Positions 1 through 7,446 of a DNA stretch of 22,819 nucleotides are shown here, piece by piece; position 1 is the stretch's first letter; the number at the start of each line of letters is the position of its first letter. Location: positions 1-22,819 of the IMG/VR virus record IMGVR_UViG_3300029286_000257. The stretch is one strand, 5' to 3'. The translations under genes and the position numbers were made by a program. The notes under the pieces were generated by a model. It was not told the origin of the DNA, made no database searches, and saw only the letters and a program-made list of their open reading frames with translations. The stretch comes from a virus.

Positions 1-1
1 G

Positions 2-181
2 ACGCCCGCGCTGAAACCGCTGACACCGGAGCAGATCAAGGCGAACAGACTGGCTGTGCTCCGGGCTGCGGCGGCGCGGATTGGGCTGGATGGCTCTCAA
101 CGTTCCCTGATCGGCGGCGCGGATAGCCTAATCGGTGATCCGGATGAGGACGAGTTGCGTGCCGTGCGCGGGGAGGACTGA
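2..181 (+). CDS. C-terminal end of an unidentified protein (partial)
   Basis: An open frame enters from the left edge and ends at TGA 179-181, giving the last 59 residues of a protein whose start lies outside the window. The peptide is Ala/Leu/Arg-rich at first (LAVLRAAAARIGLDG) and ends in an acidic tail (DPDEDELRAVRGED). I do not recognise a family. The stop lies two bases before the ATG of the next gene, which suggests the two are co-translated and that the fragment belongs to the same early operon. The tight spacing and the lack of a better frame support it as real; its function is unknown. Confidence 0.5.
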   Translation, partial: TPALKPLTPEQIKANRLAVLRAAAARIGLDGSQRSLIGGADSLIGDPDEDELRAVRGED

Positions 182-183
182 GC

Positions 184-453
184 ATGTCCAACACACCACA
201 GATCACCATGAGAAAAAACGGAGAGGAAACCCCCCTGTTCTTGAGCGCCAAGGTGTGCGAGTGGAAGCGTGACGGAGACGGGGGCTACTACGTCAAGTGC
301 GGTGACTTCCGCGTCATCATGCAGCGCCAGAGGGATAGTGACGACAAAGCGGAACATAACTTCGCTTTCTGCCCCTACTGCGGAGGCAAGTTGATCGTGA
401 CCATCAACGCTGGTGTTGGGGTGAAACCAGCCAAGGAGCGGAAGTTTCCGTGA
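184..453 (+). CDS. small zinc-finger-like protein, unknown function
   Basis: An 89-residue protein of unknown role. The visible feature is a CPYCGGKL knuckle at about residues 62-69. A further Cys lies at about residue 39 (VKCGDF), and a Cys near residue 25 (KVCEW) could complete a metal site. The middle section has alternating hydrophobic and charged residues as expected of beta strands. Small phage proteins with one CPYCGG knuckle are common in early operons and usually uncharacterised. ATG 184 is two bases after the previous stop, and its own stop overlaps the GTG of the next gene (GTGA at 450-453), so coupling is likely. The sequence does not say whether it binds DNA, RNA or protein. Confidence 0.65.
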   Translation: MSNTPQITMRKNGEETPLFLSAKVCEWKRDGDGGYYVKCGDFRVIMQRQRDSDDKAEHNFAFCPYCGGKLIVTINAGVGVKPAKERKFP

Positions 454-689
454 CATATAACCCCTTGTTGTCTGCGGCCGTATTCCACTCCGACAAGGCG
501 GAATGGTGGCTGCGCCAGGAACGCGATAACCCGACGCAAAGCGGGAAGTTCAAGGACAACTGTCGCAAGTGGTACGCGCTGCATCGCATGTGGATGCAGG
601 CAATCGAGAGAGCACAACAACGTGGTGTAAGAGTTCAACCAACGGATGGAAGGAGAGGAGAATATGAGTCAAAAAAACAGCAACAGTGA
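450..689 (+). CDS. small basic hypothetical protein
   Basis: A 79-residue protein starting at a GTG that overlaps the preceding stop by four bases. It is rich in Trp, Arg, Lys and Gln (AEWWLRQERD, KWYALHRMWMQAIERAQQRG) and probably mostly helical. The C-terminus runs past the ribosome binding site and start of the ERF gene and ends 26 bases inside it, so the last residues (GRRGEYESKKQQQ) are partly dictated by that overlap. I do not recognise a family. Position in a chain of overlapping early genes is the main support. The first two thirds look more protein-like than the tail. Confidence 0.55.
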   Translation: MTYNPLLSAAVFHSDKAEWWLRQERDNPTQSGKFKDNCRKWYALHRMWMQAIERAQQRGVRVQPTDGRRGEYESKKQQQ

Positions 690-1503
690 AAGCGGATCGC
701 GCATATGTGGGCAACTGGCGGCGATCATGGCCGACGTGGACGCGGTCGGCAAGGATGGCCGCAATTCGCAGCAGGGTTTTAACTTCCGCAAGATCGAGGA
801 TGTGATGGACCTGTTCCATCCCATTTTCGCGAAGCACAAGGTGTTTATCCTCCCCGAGGTCCTGGAGGACAAGGCGGAGGAACGGCAAACCCAAAAGGGG
901 GGAACGCTGATCTACCGGATTCTGAAGGTGAGGTTTGCCTTCGTGTCCGGAGACGACGGGAGCCGCGAGTTCATCACGACGGTCGGGGAGGGAATGGACA
1001 GCGGCGACAAGGCCGCCAATAAGGCCATGACGGCCGCGTACAAATACGCCCTGACCCAAATGGTCATCCTGCCCTACTCCGGCATGGATGACGGGGATTC
1101 CGACACGCCACCGCCCATAGCGCCGAAGAAAGCCGCTACGCCCACTCCGGCCGCTACGCCCCAGCCCGGCAATCTGCGCAGCGCGTATGACGGCCGGGAA
1201 ATTCAGCCGGGCGAGAGTCCGCTGCCGAAGGCGGCCGCTCCGCCGGCGCGGCCGCCTACCCCGCAGCCGAGCGACGGGACGGCGTTTCATGGGGCGCTCT
1301 ATGACCGGATGAAGCAGACCAACATCAGTCCGGACGAGTTGACGGCCTACCTGCGCAAGCGCGGCTTGATCGCCGGAACACAAACGATTCACACGCTGTC
1401 GGGCAAACTGGCGACGGCGATGTTGGAGGGGACGGACGCTAAAACACAGAAACGCAATTGGGATCTGATCGTAAACGGAATCAGGGAAGGGAGAGCGAAG
1501 TGA
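664..1503 (+). CDS. erf: ERF-family single-strand annealing recombinase
   Basis: A 279-residue protein of the ERF superfamily. In phage P22, Erf anneals complementary single strands and circularises or recombines the phage genome without RecA. The diagnostic segment is GEGMDSGDKAANKAMTAAYK followed by YAL at residues 108-130. It is preceded by the N-terminal IMADVDAVGKDGRN and FNFRKIEDVMDLFHPIFAKH elements. After residue 145 comes a long Pro/Ala-rich linker (to about 205) and then a small helical C-terminal module, as is usual for ERF proteins. ATG 664 is chosen because AGGAGAGGAG (651-660) sits just upstream; an in-frame ATG at 646 lies before that ribosome binding site. The DUF669-like, ATPase and helicase genes that follow fit a recombination operon. 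Confidence 0.9.
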   Translation: MSQKNSNSESGSRICGQLAAIMADVDAVGKDGRNSQQGFNFRKIEDVMDLFHPIFAKHKVFILPEVLEDKAEERQTQKGGTLIYRILKVRFAFVSGDDGSREFITTVGEGMDSGDKAANKAMTAAYKYALTQMVILPYSGMDDGDSDTPPPIAPKKAATPTPAATPQPGNLRSAYDGREIQPGESPLPKAAAPPARPPTPQPSDGTAFHGALYDRMKQTNISPDELTAYLRKRGLIAGTQTIHTLSGKLATAMLEGTDAKTQKRNWDLIVNGIREGRAK

Positions 1504-1976
1504 ACCGAGAGTCAGACAGGGAACAGAACGAAAACGAACTCGACTGGGACAGCGAGATTCGACCGGATCAGGGACGCAGTGAATTTGTGGTACTGCCGGA
1601 CGGCACGGAATGTGCCTTCGAGGTGAAGAAGTTCCTCAAGGACCGCAGCTCGAGGGGGTTCGCCATGGCGCGGCTCGATGTGATCTGCACGGCGGACGAC
1701 GGACGGCGCACGTATGTGCACGAAAACCTGACCTTCACCGACGCGGCGATGTTCCGCATTCGTGATTTCGGTGAGGCCATTGGACACCTGATCCCCGGAC
1801 AGACCGGCCGGATTGACTGGGACAACGGCGTGCTGGGCGCTACGGGTCGGTGCCGGTTGGGCGTGGAGACCTGGACGCGCCGAGACGGGGAAGAGGCGGA
1901 ATCCAATAAGGTCAAGGAATGGCTCCCGGCGCCAAAGGCTGATGATCTGGGTGGAGAGGAGGCGAGTTTCGGATGA
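1500..1976 (+). CDS. DUF669-like phage protein
   Basis: A 158-residue protein resembling the DUF669 phage family, which is repeatedly encoded next to annealing proteins and early ATPases and is thought, without firm proof, to bind DNA or assist recombination. Family-like features are an acidic N-terminus, a beta strand carrying a polypeptide of the type LPDGTECAFEVKKFLKDRSS, then ARLDVICTADDGRRTYVHENL and a closing GRIDWDNGVLGATGRCRLGV. GTG 1500 is chosen because it overlaps the ERF stop (GTGA) and follows a purine-rich AGGGAAGGGAGAG. An extended start at 1458 would lie deep inside the ERF gene. The stop overlaps the ATG of the next gene (ATGA). Confidence 0.75.
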   Translation: MNRESDREQNENELDWDSEIRPDQGRSEFVVLPDGTECAFEVKKFLKDRSSRGFAMARLDVICTADDGRRTYVHENLTFTDAAMFRIRDFGEAIGHLIPGQTGRIDWDNGVLGATGRCRLGVETWTRRDGEEAESNKVKEWLPAPKADDLGGEEASFG

Positions 1977-3307
1977 GGAACCAGAAGCATCTGGATCCCG
2001 TGCGGATCACGGGACTTGATATCGAGAACGTCAAGCGGGTTCATGCGGTACACCTGGAGCCGGCGGAGACGGGCCTGACGGTGATCGGCGGAGACAATCG
2101 CCAGGGCAAAACGAGCGTGCTGGATGCCATCATGGCCGCGCTGGGCGGGGAGAAGTTCACGCCGACCCGGGCGGTCCGGGACGGGTCCGACAAGGGGCAG
2201 GTGACGGTGACCCTCTCCAACGGTCTGGTGGTGACCAGGGCGTTCACCGGCAAGGGCAGCTACCTGAAGGTGACTGACCCGGCCGGAAGCAAGGGCGGGC
2301 AGATGCTGCTCAATGAATTCGTGAGTGAATTCGCGCTTTCCCTGGGCAAGTTCCTGCAGGCTTCGGACAAGGAGAAGACCAAGACTCTGCTGCAGATCAT
2401 TGGGGTGGACCTGACGCCCTACGAGGAGAAGCACAAGCAGCTTTATGGCGAACGTGAGCAAGTCGGCCGCCTGCGCGACCGCGCGAAGCATCACGCGGAG
2501 GCTCTGCCGTACAACGCCGAGGTGGGGACTGAGATGCTGACGCCCAGCGATATCATGGCGGAGCTGGAGCGGAAGGTCGGCCAGAACGCAAAGAACCGGG
2601 AGATCCGGACGAAGGCGCAGGCCTACGCCGGCAACGTGCGCAACCAGGAAGCCAGGGTCAAGGCGGTCGAGGATGCGGTCGCTGAACTGGAACGACGCCT
2701 GAAGGACGCGAAGACGGAATTGTTCGAACGGCAATCCGAACTGACCCGGATGCAGGCGGAGTTGCAGGCGGCGCTCACGGCCGCCGCCGCGGTTCAGGAC
2801 GAAGACGTGACGGCGATCAAGGAGCGGCTGGCCCAGATCGAAGACACGAACGCGGAGGTCCGCAAAAACATGGAACGCGAGAAAGCCCTGGCGGAAGCGG
2901 AAGGCTATGCCGAGGAATACAGGGCCTTCTCGCATCAGATCGAGGCGAATCAGGCGGAGATGCGCGACCTGCTCAACGGCGCCGCAATGCCCTTGGATGG
3001 GCTCAGCGTCGAGGGCGGAGTACTGACCTACAGCGGGCAGGCATGGGACTGCATGTCCGGCGCGGACCAGCTCCGGGTGGCAACGGCGATCGTGCGGAAG
3101 CTGAACCCTGCCTGCGGTTTCGTGTTGATCGACAAGGCGGAACAAATGGACCTGACGACTCTGCGCGAGTTCGCGTCGTGGCTGCAGGCGGAGGGCCTGC
3201 AGGCGATCACGACGCGCGTCAGCCGCGGGGACGAGTGTCAGATCGTGATCGAGGATGGTGTCGTGTCCGCGCGTCGGGAGCCGGAAGAAGAAGTCAGTTT
3301 TGCTTAA
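1973..3307 (+). CDS. SMC/RecF-like AAA ATPase of phage recombination cluster
   Basis: A 444-residue ABC-type ATPase. The N-terminus has a RecF/SbcC-like strand (ITGLDIENVKRVHAVHLEP) and a Walker A of the form GGDNRQGKTS at residues 39-48. Residues about 135-330 are heptad-rich and Glu/Lys/Ala-rich, predicted as coiled coil. The C-terminal half-site has a signature-like MSGADQLRVATA (361-372) and a Walker B-like CGFVLIDKAEQMD (381-393). In this family the two ATPase halves pack across the coiled coil and clamp DNA ends. The residue after the Walker B Asp is Lys (D387-K388) instead of the usual Glu, with Glu at 390. It overlaps DUF669 by ATGA and lies between the annealing protein and the helicase, so a role in recombination or end processing is likely. 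Confidence 0.85.
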   Translation: MRNQKHLDPVRITGLDIENVKRVHAVHLEPAETGLTVIGGDNRQGKTSVLDAIMAALGGEKFTPTRAVRDGSDKGQVTVTLSNGLVVTRAFTGKGSYLKVTDPAGSKGGQMLLNEFVSEFALSLGKFLQASDKEKTKTLLQIIGVDLTPYEEKHKQLYGEREQVGRLRDRAKHHAEALPYNAEVGTEMLTPSDIMAELERKVGQNAKNREIRTKAQAYAGNVRNQEARVKAVEDAVAELERRLKDAKTELFERQSELTRMQAELQAALTAAAAVQDEDVTAIKERLAQIEDTNAEVRKNMEREKALAEAEGYAEEYRAFSHQIEANQAEMRDLLNGAAMPLDGLSVEGGVLTYSGQAWDCMSGADQLRVATAIVRKLNPACGFVLIDKAEQMDLTTLREFASWLQAEGLQAITTRVSRGDECQIVIEDGVVSARREPEEEVSFA

Positions 3308-3311
3308 CCCT

Positions 3312-3376
3312 TTCCATGGCTCCGCCCGGTACATGAGTAATCAGGGACACGGGGCTCCCTTCCGTGAGCCATGGAA
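3312..3376 (+). promoter_or_regulatory. 11-bp perfect inverted repeat upstream of the helicase gene
   Basis: The only substantial gap in the early operon (3308-3396) contains TTCCATGGCTC at 3312-3322 and its exact complement GAGCCATGGAA at 3366-3376, separated by 43 bases. The right arm ends six bases before the helicase ribosome binding site. It could be an operator bound as a looped dimer, or a long stem-loop in the mRNA that limits helicase translation. There is no T-run, so it is not an ordinary terminator. Confidence 0.5.
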
Positions 3377-3381
3377 TTCAT

Positions 3382-3388
3382 AAGGAGG
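3382..3388 (+). promoter_or_regulatory. strong Shine-Dalgarno that fixes the helicase start
   Basis: AAGGAGG is an almost perfect anti-16S match, placed eight bases before GTG 3397. It decides the GTG start over the more upstream in-frame GTG at 3364, which lies before it. Confidence 0.8.
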
Positions 3389-3396
3389 TACCACCT

Positions 3397-4941
3397 GTGA
3401 ACTTACGTCCGTACCAGTCCGCCGCCTTTGACGGAATTTACCGGTCGTGGCAGCAATTCAAGCGCACCTTACTCGTGCTCCCCACGGGGACGGGCAAAAC
3501 AATCGTATTCGCCCACGTAGCCCGACATGAGGTCGAGCAGGGCAACCGCGTGCTGATCCTGGCGCATCGCGACGAGCTGATCCGCCAGGCGGCGGATAAG
3601 TTGCAGGCTGCTACCGGACTCTCCGCCGCAATCGAGAAAGCGGACGAGACGGCCGCGGATTCGCTCTTCCATGTGACGGTGGGCAGCGTGCAGACGCTGA
3701 TGCGGCCGGAGCGGCTGGAAAGATTTCAGCGCGACTACTACGACACGGTGATCGTGGACGAGGCCCACCATTGCCTGAGTGACAGCTACCAGCGCGTGAT
3801 GGCCTGGTTCGACGCGCGGGTGCTAGGCGTTACTGCCACGCCTGACCGCGGAGACAAACGGAACCTCGGAAAGTTTTTCGAGGATATCGCTTTCGAGTAC
3901 GGTCTGCGCCAGGCGATCGCGGATGGGTATCTATGCCGGATCAAGGCCCGGACGGTCCCGCTCCGGATCGATCTGTCGGCCGTTCGCATTACCGCCGGCG
4001 ATTTCAACGATGCGGATCTCGGGAACGCGCTGGATCCGTACCTGCCGCAGATCGCCGCCGCAATCCCGCACGATCGCAAGACGATGATCTTTACTCCGCT
4101 CTGCGCCACGGCAGAGAAGATGCAGGCCTTATTGCGCGCGGGAGGCGTCCGGGCCTATTACGCGTCGGGCGAGGACCGCAGCCAAGTGAAGGCATGGGAA
4201 GCCGACGGGCCAGGATCGGTCATGCTCAATGCGATGCTGCTCAATGAGGGCTACGATCATCCGCCGCTGGATTGCGTGATCGTGCTCCGGGCGACCAAGA
4301 GCCGGCCTTTTTACGCCCAGATGATCGGTCGCGGGACACGGCTTTACGCCGACAAGCCGGACTTGCTCGTCATGGACTTCCTCTGGCACACGGCGAAGCA
4401 CGACCTCTGTCATCCAGCGTCCCTGGTCGCGGAGAAGGAGGACGTGGCCGCCAAGATGACGGCGATGCAGGAGGCGGCCGCCGGAAATCCGGATGCCGAA
4501 CAGTCCGACCTCGAGTTTCTGGAAGCCCAGGCGAAGAAAGAAGTCCAGAAGGAACGAGAGGAGGCGCTGGCCCGCGAGCTACGCGCGAATCAGCGCAAAG
4601 CCGGGCGTACCGTGGATCCGCTGGAATTCGCATTGTCGCTGCATGATACGGCCCTGGAGGAGTACGAGCCGGTCATGCCCTGGCAGGCGGCGCCGGCGTC
4701 GGAGAAGCAGATTGCGATGTTGGTGCGATTCGGCTTCGCGCCGGACCGGATTCCGAACAAAGGTTTCGCCTCGATGCTGCTGGACAAGATCATCAGGCGC
4801 CGTCGCGAAAACCTGGCCAGCCCAAAGCAAGTCAAGTTGTTGGAACGGTTTGGATATCAAAACGCCGGCGCGATGACGTTCGTACAGGCGAAAGGTGTGA
4901 TTGATGATATCGCCCGGAATGGGTGGAGGAGAGTGGCGTAG
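3397..4941 (+). CDS. superfamily 2 DEAD/DEAH-box DNA helicase
   Basis: A 514-residue helicase. Motif order is complete: an early RPYQ motif (4-7), Walker A LPTGTGKT (28-35), motif Ia region LILAHRDEL, Walker B VDEAHH (120-125), motif III TATPDR (146-151), a second RecA domain with MIFTPLCATAEKM and LLNEGYDHPPLDCVI, and motif VI QMIGRGTR (308-315). This is the UvrB/type I restriction-like helicase group often used by phages for replication or recombination. The last 80 residues contain two related modules (ASEKQIAMLVRFGF at 434 and ASPKQVKLLERFGY at 474), each followed by a short Phe/Ala/Asp pattern; similar C-terminal modules occur on other phage helicases. The GTG start follows an AAGGAGG site. 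A recombination/replication context is given by its neighbours. Confidence 0.92.
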   Translation: MNLRPYQSAAFDGIYRSWQQFKRTLLVLPTGTGKTIVFAHVARHEVEQGNRVLILAHRDELIRQAADKLQAATGLSAAIEKADETAADSLFHVTVGSVQTLMRPERLERFQRDYYDTVIVDEAHHCLSDSYQRVMAWFDARVLGVTATPDRGDKRNLGKFFEDIAFEYGLRQAIADGYLCRIKARTVPLRIDLSAVRITAGDFNDADLGNALDPYLPQIAAAIPHDRKTMIFTPLCATAEKMQALLRAGGVRAYYASGEDRSQVKAWEADGPGSVMLNAMLLNEGYDHPPLDCVIVLRATKSRPFYAQMIGRGTRLYADKPDLLVMDFLWHTAKHDLCHPASLVAEKEDVAAKMTAMQEAAAGNPDAEQSDLEFLEAQAKKEVQKEREEALARELRANQRKAGRTVDPLEFALSLHDTALEEYEPVMPWQAAPASEKQIAMLVRFGFAPDRIPNKGFASMLLDKIIRRRRENLASPKQVKLLERFGYQNAGAMTFVQAKGVIDDIARNGWRRVA

Positions 4942-4943
4942 TC

Positions 4944-5018
4944 ATGCATCAACGATACTACATATGTGCCATACGCGAGCCAGGGGATAAAGGGCAGCCG
5001 CACCATGAACGACCGTGA
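4944..5018 (+). CDS. possible 24-codon leader peptide ahead of the primase-helicase
   Basis: ATG 4944 opens a 24-residue frame (starting MHQRYYICAIREPG) that follows GGAGGAGAG at 4925-4932 and ends at TGA 5016-5018, just past the primase-helicase ATG at 5005. It begins two bases after the helicase stop. The gap has no other use, the ribosome binding site is better than the one before the primase-helicase, and the overlap would allow translational coupling. It may be a leader peptide or simply chance; it is too short to judge by composition. Confidence 0.3.
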   Translation: MHQRYYICAIREPGDKGQPHHERP

Positions 5019-7275
5019 CAAGGCCCTGCTCTGCCTGGCCGCACTCTCCCCCGCACGCGCGGTTTCGCACGAGTCGTGGGTTGCCGTCGGGATGGCGCTC
5101 CACGAGTCCGGCTGCTCGCTGCAGGACTGGGCGAGCTGGTATCCAGACGACAATCGATCCCATGACCGGGTTTGCCGCCAGAAATGGGATTCCTTCGGCC
5201 GCAATGGCGGACCCCGCACCGGACTCGGGACACTGGTCAAGTGGGCGAAAGAAGACAAACCAGCCTTCCGCCTCCCATCCGATCCACCGCCAGGCCTTCC
5301 TGCCACACTCGGTTGGGATACTCTGATCCCGCCCATGAGGGACGAGCACCGTGTTCACCCACGAACCGCGGAGACCGCCCGGGAGCCAATCCCGGATGAG
5401 CCTGACATCGATTTCGATCATCTGCCGCCTGAACTCATCCCTGAACCAGGGGCAGATTGGCCCACAGGCGACCTGGTCAGTTATCTCTCCGCCCTCTACC
5501 GGCCGGACGAAATCTGCGCGTACGTCCTGGATGCCTACCACGACAAAGGAAAGTGGATCCCAGGCAGCCGCGGAATCTACGGCCGCACGGTTAAGGAAAT
5601 TGTTGCATCGTGTCGCAAGCACCAGGGCGACGTGTCCCAGGCACTCGGTGCCTGGCGGCCCGAAGCCGGCGCCTGGGTGCGTCTGAACCCGATGGACGGT
5701 AAGGGAGTCCGGAATGAGAACGTCACGGATCACCGGCACGTTCTGGCTGAATCGGATATCTTACCGCTGGACAAGCAGATCGCCGTCATCCGGGCGTTGA
5801 ACCTGCCTTGCGCGGCGCTCGTGCATTCCGGCGGAAAGTCGATCCACGCCATTGTCAAAATCGATGCCGGTCAGGACGCCAAACTCTACCGCGATCGTGT
5901 AGATTTCCTGTTCCGGGTCCTGGATCGTAACGGCTTCAAGGTGGACCGGCAGTGCCGCAACCCAGCCAGGCTGTCCAGGCTACCCGGCGTGGCGCGTGGA
6001 GAGCGCAAGCAATACCTTTTGTCCGGTCCGTGCGGCGCCGCGTCCTGGGCCGAATGGGAGGCCGAAATGAAGGCGGACACGGATCCGCTTCCTATTGCTC
6101 GCTCGATCATGGACTACGCCACCCCGCAGCCTGGTGATCCGGGCGAGCTGCTCAAGTACCGATTCCTGTGCCGCGGCGGGGCTCTGCTGTTCGTGGGCCC
6201 GACCGGCGTCGGCAAGTCTGCCTGTGTCGTGCAGGCGGCCTTCCTGTGGTGTCTCGGTAAGCCGTTTTTCGGGATCGAGCCGGCCAGGCCGCTGCGGATT
6301 CTCATGGTACAGGCCGAAAATGACGACGGCGACATAGCCGAAATGCGCGACGGAGTCATTCACGGGCTGATGCAGTCCGGAGAACTCTCCGACACGGATC
6401 CCGAGCGGATCGCCGGGATGATCCAGGTTGTCTGCGAAGACTCCCGCACTGGCCGCGACTTCGGGCTGATCCTCGATCGACTCTTAGCCAAACATCACCC
6501 CGACCTGGTGATCGTGGATCCGGCGCTGGCCTACCTGGGTGGAGATGCACTCAAACAGGCGGATGTGACTCTGTTCTGCCGTAACATCCTCAACCCGGTT
6601 ATCCACCGCCACAACGTCGGCCTAATCCTGGTCCACCATACCAACAAGCCTCCACGCGGGGACGACAAGTCCGATGGGTGGAAGGCTGGCGACATGGCCT
6701 ACCTCGGGCAAGGGGCAGCGGACTGGGCGAACTGGGCGCGGGCCGTCATGGCGATCCTGTCCAAAGGCTCGCATTCTCTTTTTGAACTTTGTCTCGGCAA
6801 ACGCGGCGGCCGCGTGCGCTGGGGAAAGGAGGGTCAGGATGGTGAATGGCAAAAAATCTATGCTAAGTCCATCGCTCACTCAAAGGAACCCGGCGTCATC
6901 TGCTGGCGCGAACCGGACACCAAGGAAATGTTCGACGAATCTGCATCTAAATCAACCGGCAGACCGAAGAAGGACTGGAACACAGCCAGGGCCTCCGCCG
7001 TGGAAATCGCCGGTGAGTGCGTCAGAACCCGCTCCCAGCTCAAGGAGGAATGCCTGCGCCGCATCCCCGACATCGGATCAGAGGACCAATACGAGAAGCA
7101 GGTCAGCTCCGCGATCACGGCGGCCGTTGATGATGGAAAAATTGAAGAGGTGCGGACCCACGACGGCACGAGATTGGTATTCCTTGTCGGTCCTGTAGAC
7201 GGGTCAGTAATGAAGCGCGTCGAAGAGATTATCAAGGCTCGTGAGGCCAAGAAACAGAAGGGTCTAGAAATATGA
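5005..7275 (+). CDS. primase-helicase fusion (PriCT_2 + AEP-like primase + RepA-type helicase)
   Basis: A 756-residue replication protein. Residues 1-85 resemble a PriCT_2 domain (SHESWVAVGMALHESG, then CRQKWDSFG and TGLGTLVKWAKE). Residues about 215-345 look like an archaeo-eukaryotic-type primase core: an acidic motif around E249-D251 (LAESD), SGGKSIHAIVKID (275-287) with H281, and D314 before NPARLSRLPG (319-328). Residues 390-640 form a RecA-fold helicase of the RepA/AAA_25 type, with Walker A GPTGVGKS (398-405) and Walker B LVIVDP ending at D505, followed by VHHTNKP. It would make primers and unwind the fork in the cytoplasm. ATG 5005 is preferred because domain homology starts there; GTG 4966 would add 13 unconvincing residues. 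No DNA polymerase is seen nearby, so host polymerase may be recruited. Confidence 0.88.
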   Translation: MNDRDKALLCLAALSPARAVSHESWVAVGMALHESGCSLQDWASWYPDDNRSHDRVCRQKWDSFGRNGGPRTGLGTLVKWAKEDKPAFRLPSDPPPGLPATLGWDTLIPPMRDEHRVHPRTAETAREPIPDEPDIDFDHLPPELIPEPGADWPTGDLVSYLSALYRPDEICAYVLDAYHDKGKWIPGSRGIYGRTVKEIVASCRKHQGDVSQALGAWRPEAGAWVRLNPMDGKGVRNENVTDHRHVLAESDILPLDKQIAVIRALNLPCAALVHSGGKSIHAIVKIDAGQDAKLYRDRVDFLFRVLDRNGFKVDRQCRNPARLSRLPGVARGERKQYLLSGPCGAASWAEWEAEMKADTDPLPIARSIMDYATPQPGDPGELLKYRFLCRGGALLFVGPTGVGKSACVVQAAFLWCLGKPFFGIEPARPLRILMVQAENDDGDIAEMRDGVIHGLMQSGELSDTDPERIAGMIQVVCEDSRTGRDFGLILDRLLAKHHPDLVIVDPALAYLGGDALKQADVTLFCRNILNPVIHRHNVGLILVHHTNKPPRGDDKSDGWKAGDMAYLGQGAADWANWARAVMAILSKGSHSLFELCLGKRGGRVRWGKEGQDGEWQKIYAKSIAHSKEPGVICWREPDTKEMFDESASKSTGRPKKDWNTARASAVEIAGECVRTRSQLKEECLRRIPDIGSEDQYEKQVSSAITAAVDDGKIEEVRTHDGTRLVFLVGPVDGSVMKRVEEIIKAREAKKQKGLEI

Positions 7276-7278
7276 AAA

Positions 7279-7430
7279 GTAACTCCGCAAAAAGTAACTC
7301 CGTAACTCCGCAAAAAGTCGGTTGCGGTCTCAGCGAAGTAACACCGCGGCTATCCCCCTCCCCCCCGAAGGGGGGGATAGCACGGGGGTTACTGAGTCCC
7401 GGTGGCTACAGTTTCTGCGGAGTAACTACC
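7279..7430 (+). promoter_or_regulatory. GTAAC-box cluster, candidate replication origin or operator
   Basis: The 171-base gap 7276-7446 carries six GTAAC boxes: 7279, 7294, 7302 (all GTAACTCCG), 7338 (GTAACACCG), one inverted at 7384-7392, and 7422 (GTAACTACC). A 17-bp sequence, GTAACTCCGCAAAAAGT, is repeated perfectly at 7279-7295 and 7302-7318. The spacing and orientation resemble iterons. Location directly after the primase-helicase gene fits an origin, while location before the resolvase and late-regulator genes would also fit a promoter control region. No clear -35/-10 pair is obvious. Confidence 0.55.
7337..7393 (+). repeat. large imperfect palindrome with GC-rich hairpin core
   Basis: Two 22-base arms (7337-7358 and 7372-7393) match at 18 of 22 positions as an inverted repeat. 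The inner ten pairs (GCTATCCCCC at 7349-7358 against GGGGGATAGC at 7372-7381) and the outer six (AGTAAC against GTTACT) are perfect. The centre is a C-run/G-run. No T-run follows, so it is not a standard intrinsic terminator. Two GTAAC boxes lie at its outer ends, tying it to the repeat cluster. Confidence 0.65.
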
Positions 7431-7446
7431 TGGAGGGTGGGATGAC

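Noticed and set aside
1568-3334. 588-codon reverse-strand open frame
   Set aside because: It lies opposite the DUF669-like and ATPase genes, which have clear motifs. Its translation is Arg/His/Leu-rich without recognisable domains, as expected for the complement of GC-rich coding DNA.
4966-5004. GTG start for the primase-helicase
   Set aside because: Adds 13 residues that do not fit the PriCT_2 start; ATG 5005 agrees better with the domain.
7349-7381. C-run/G-run hairpin as an intrinsic terminator
   Set aside because: No T-run follows, and it is part of a larger palindrome with GTAAC boxes, so a different role is more likely.
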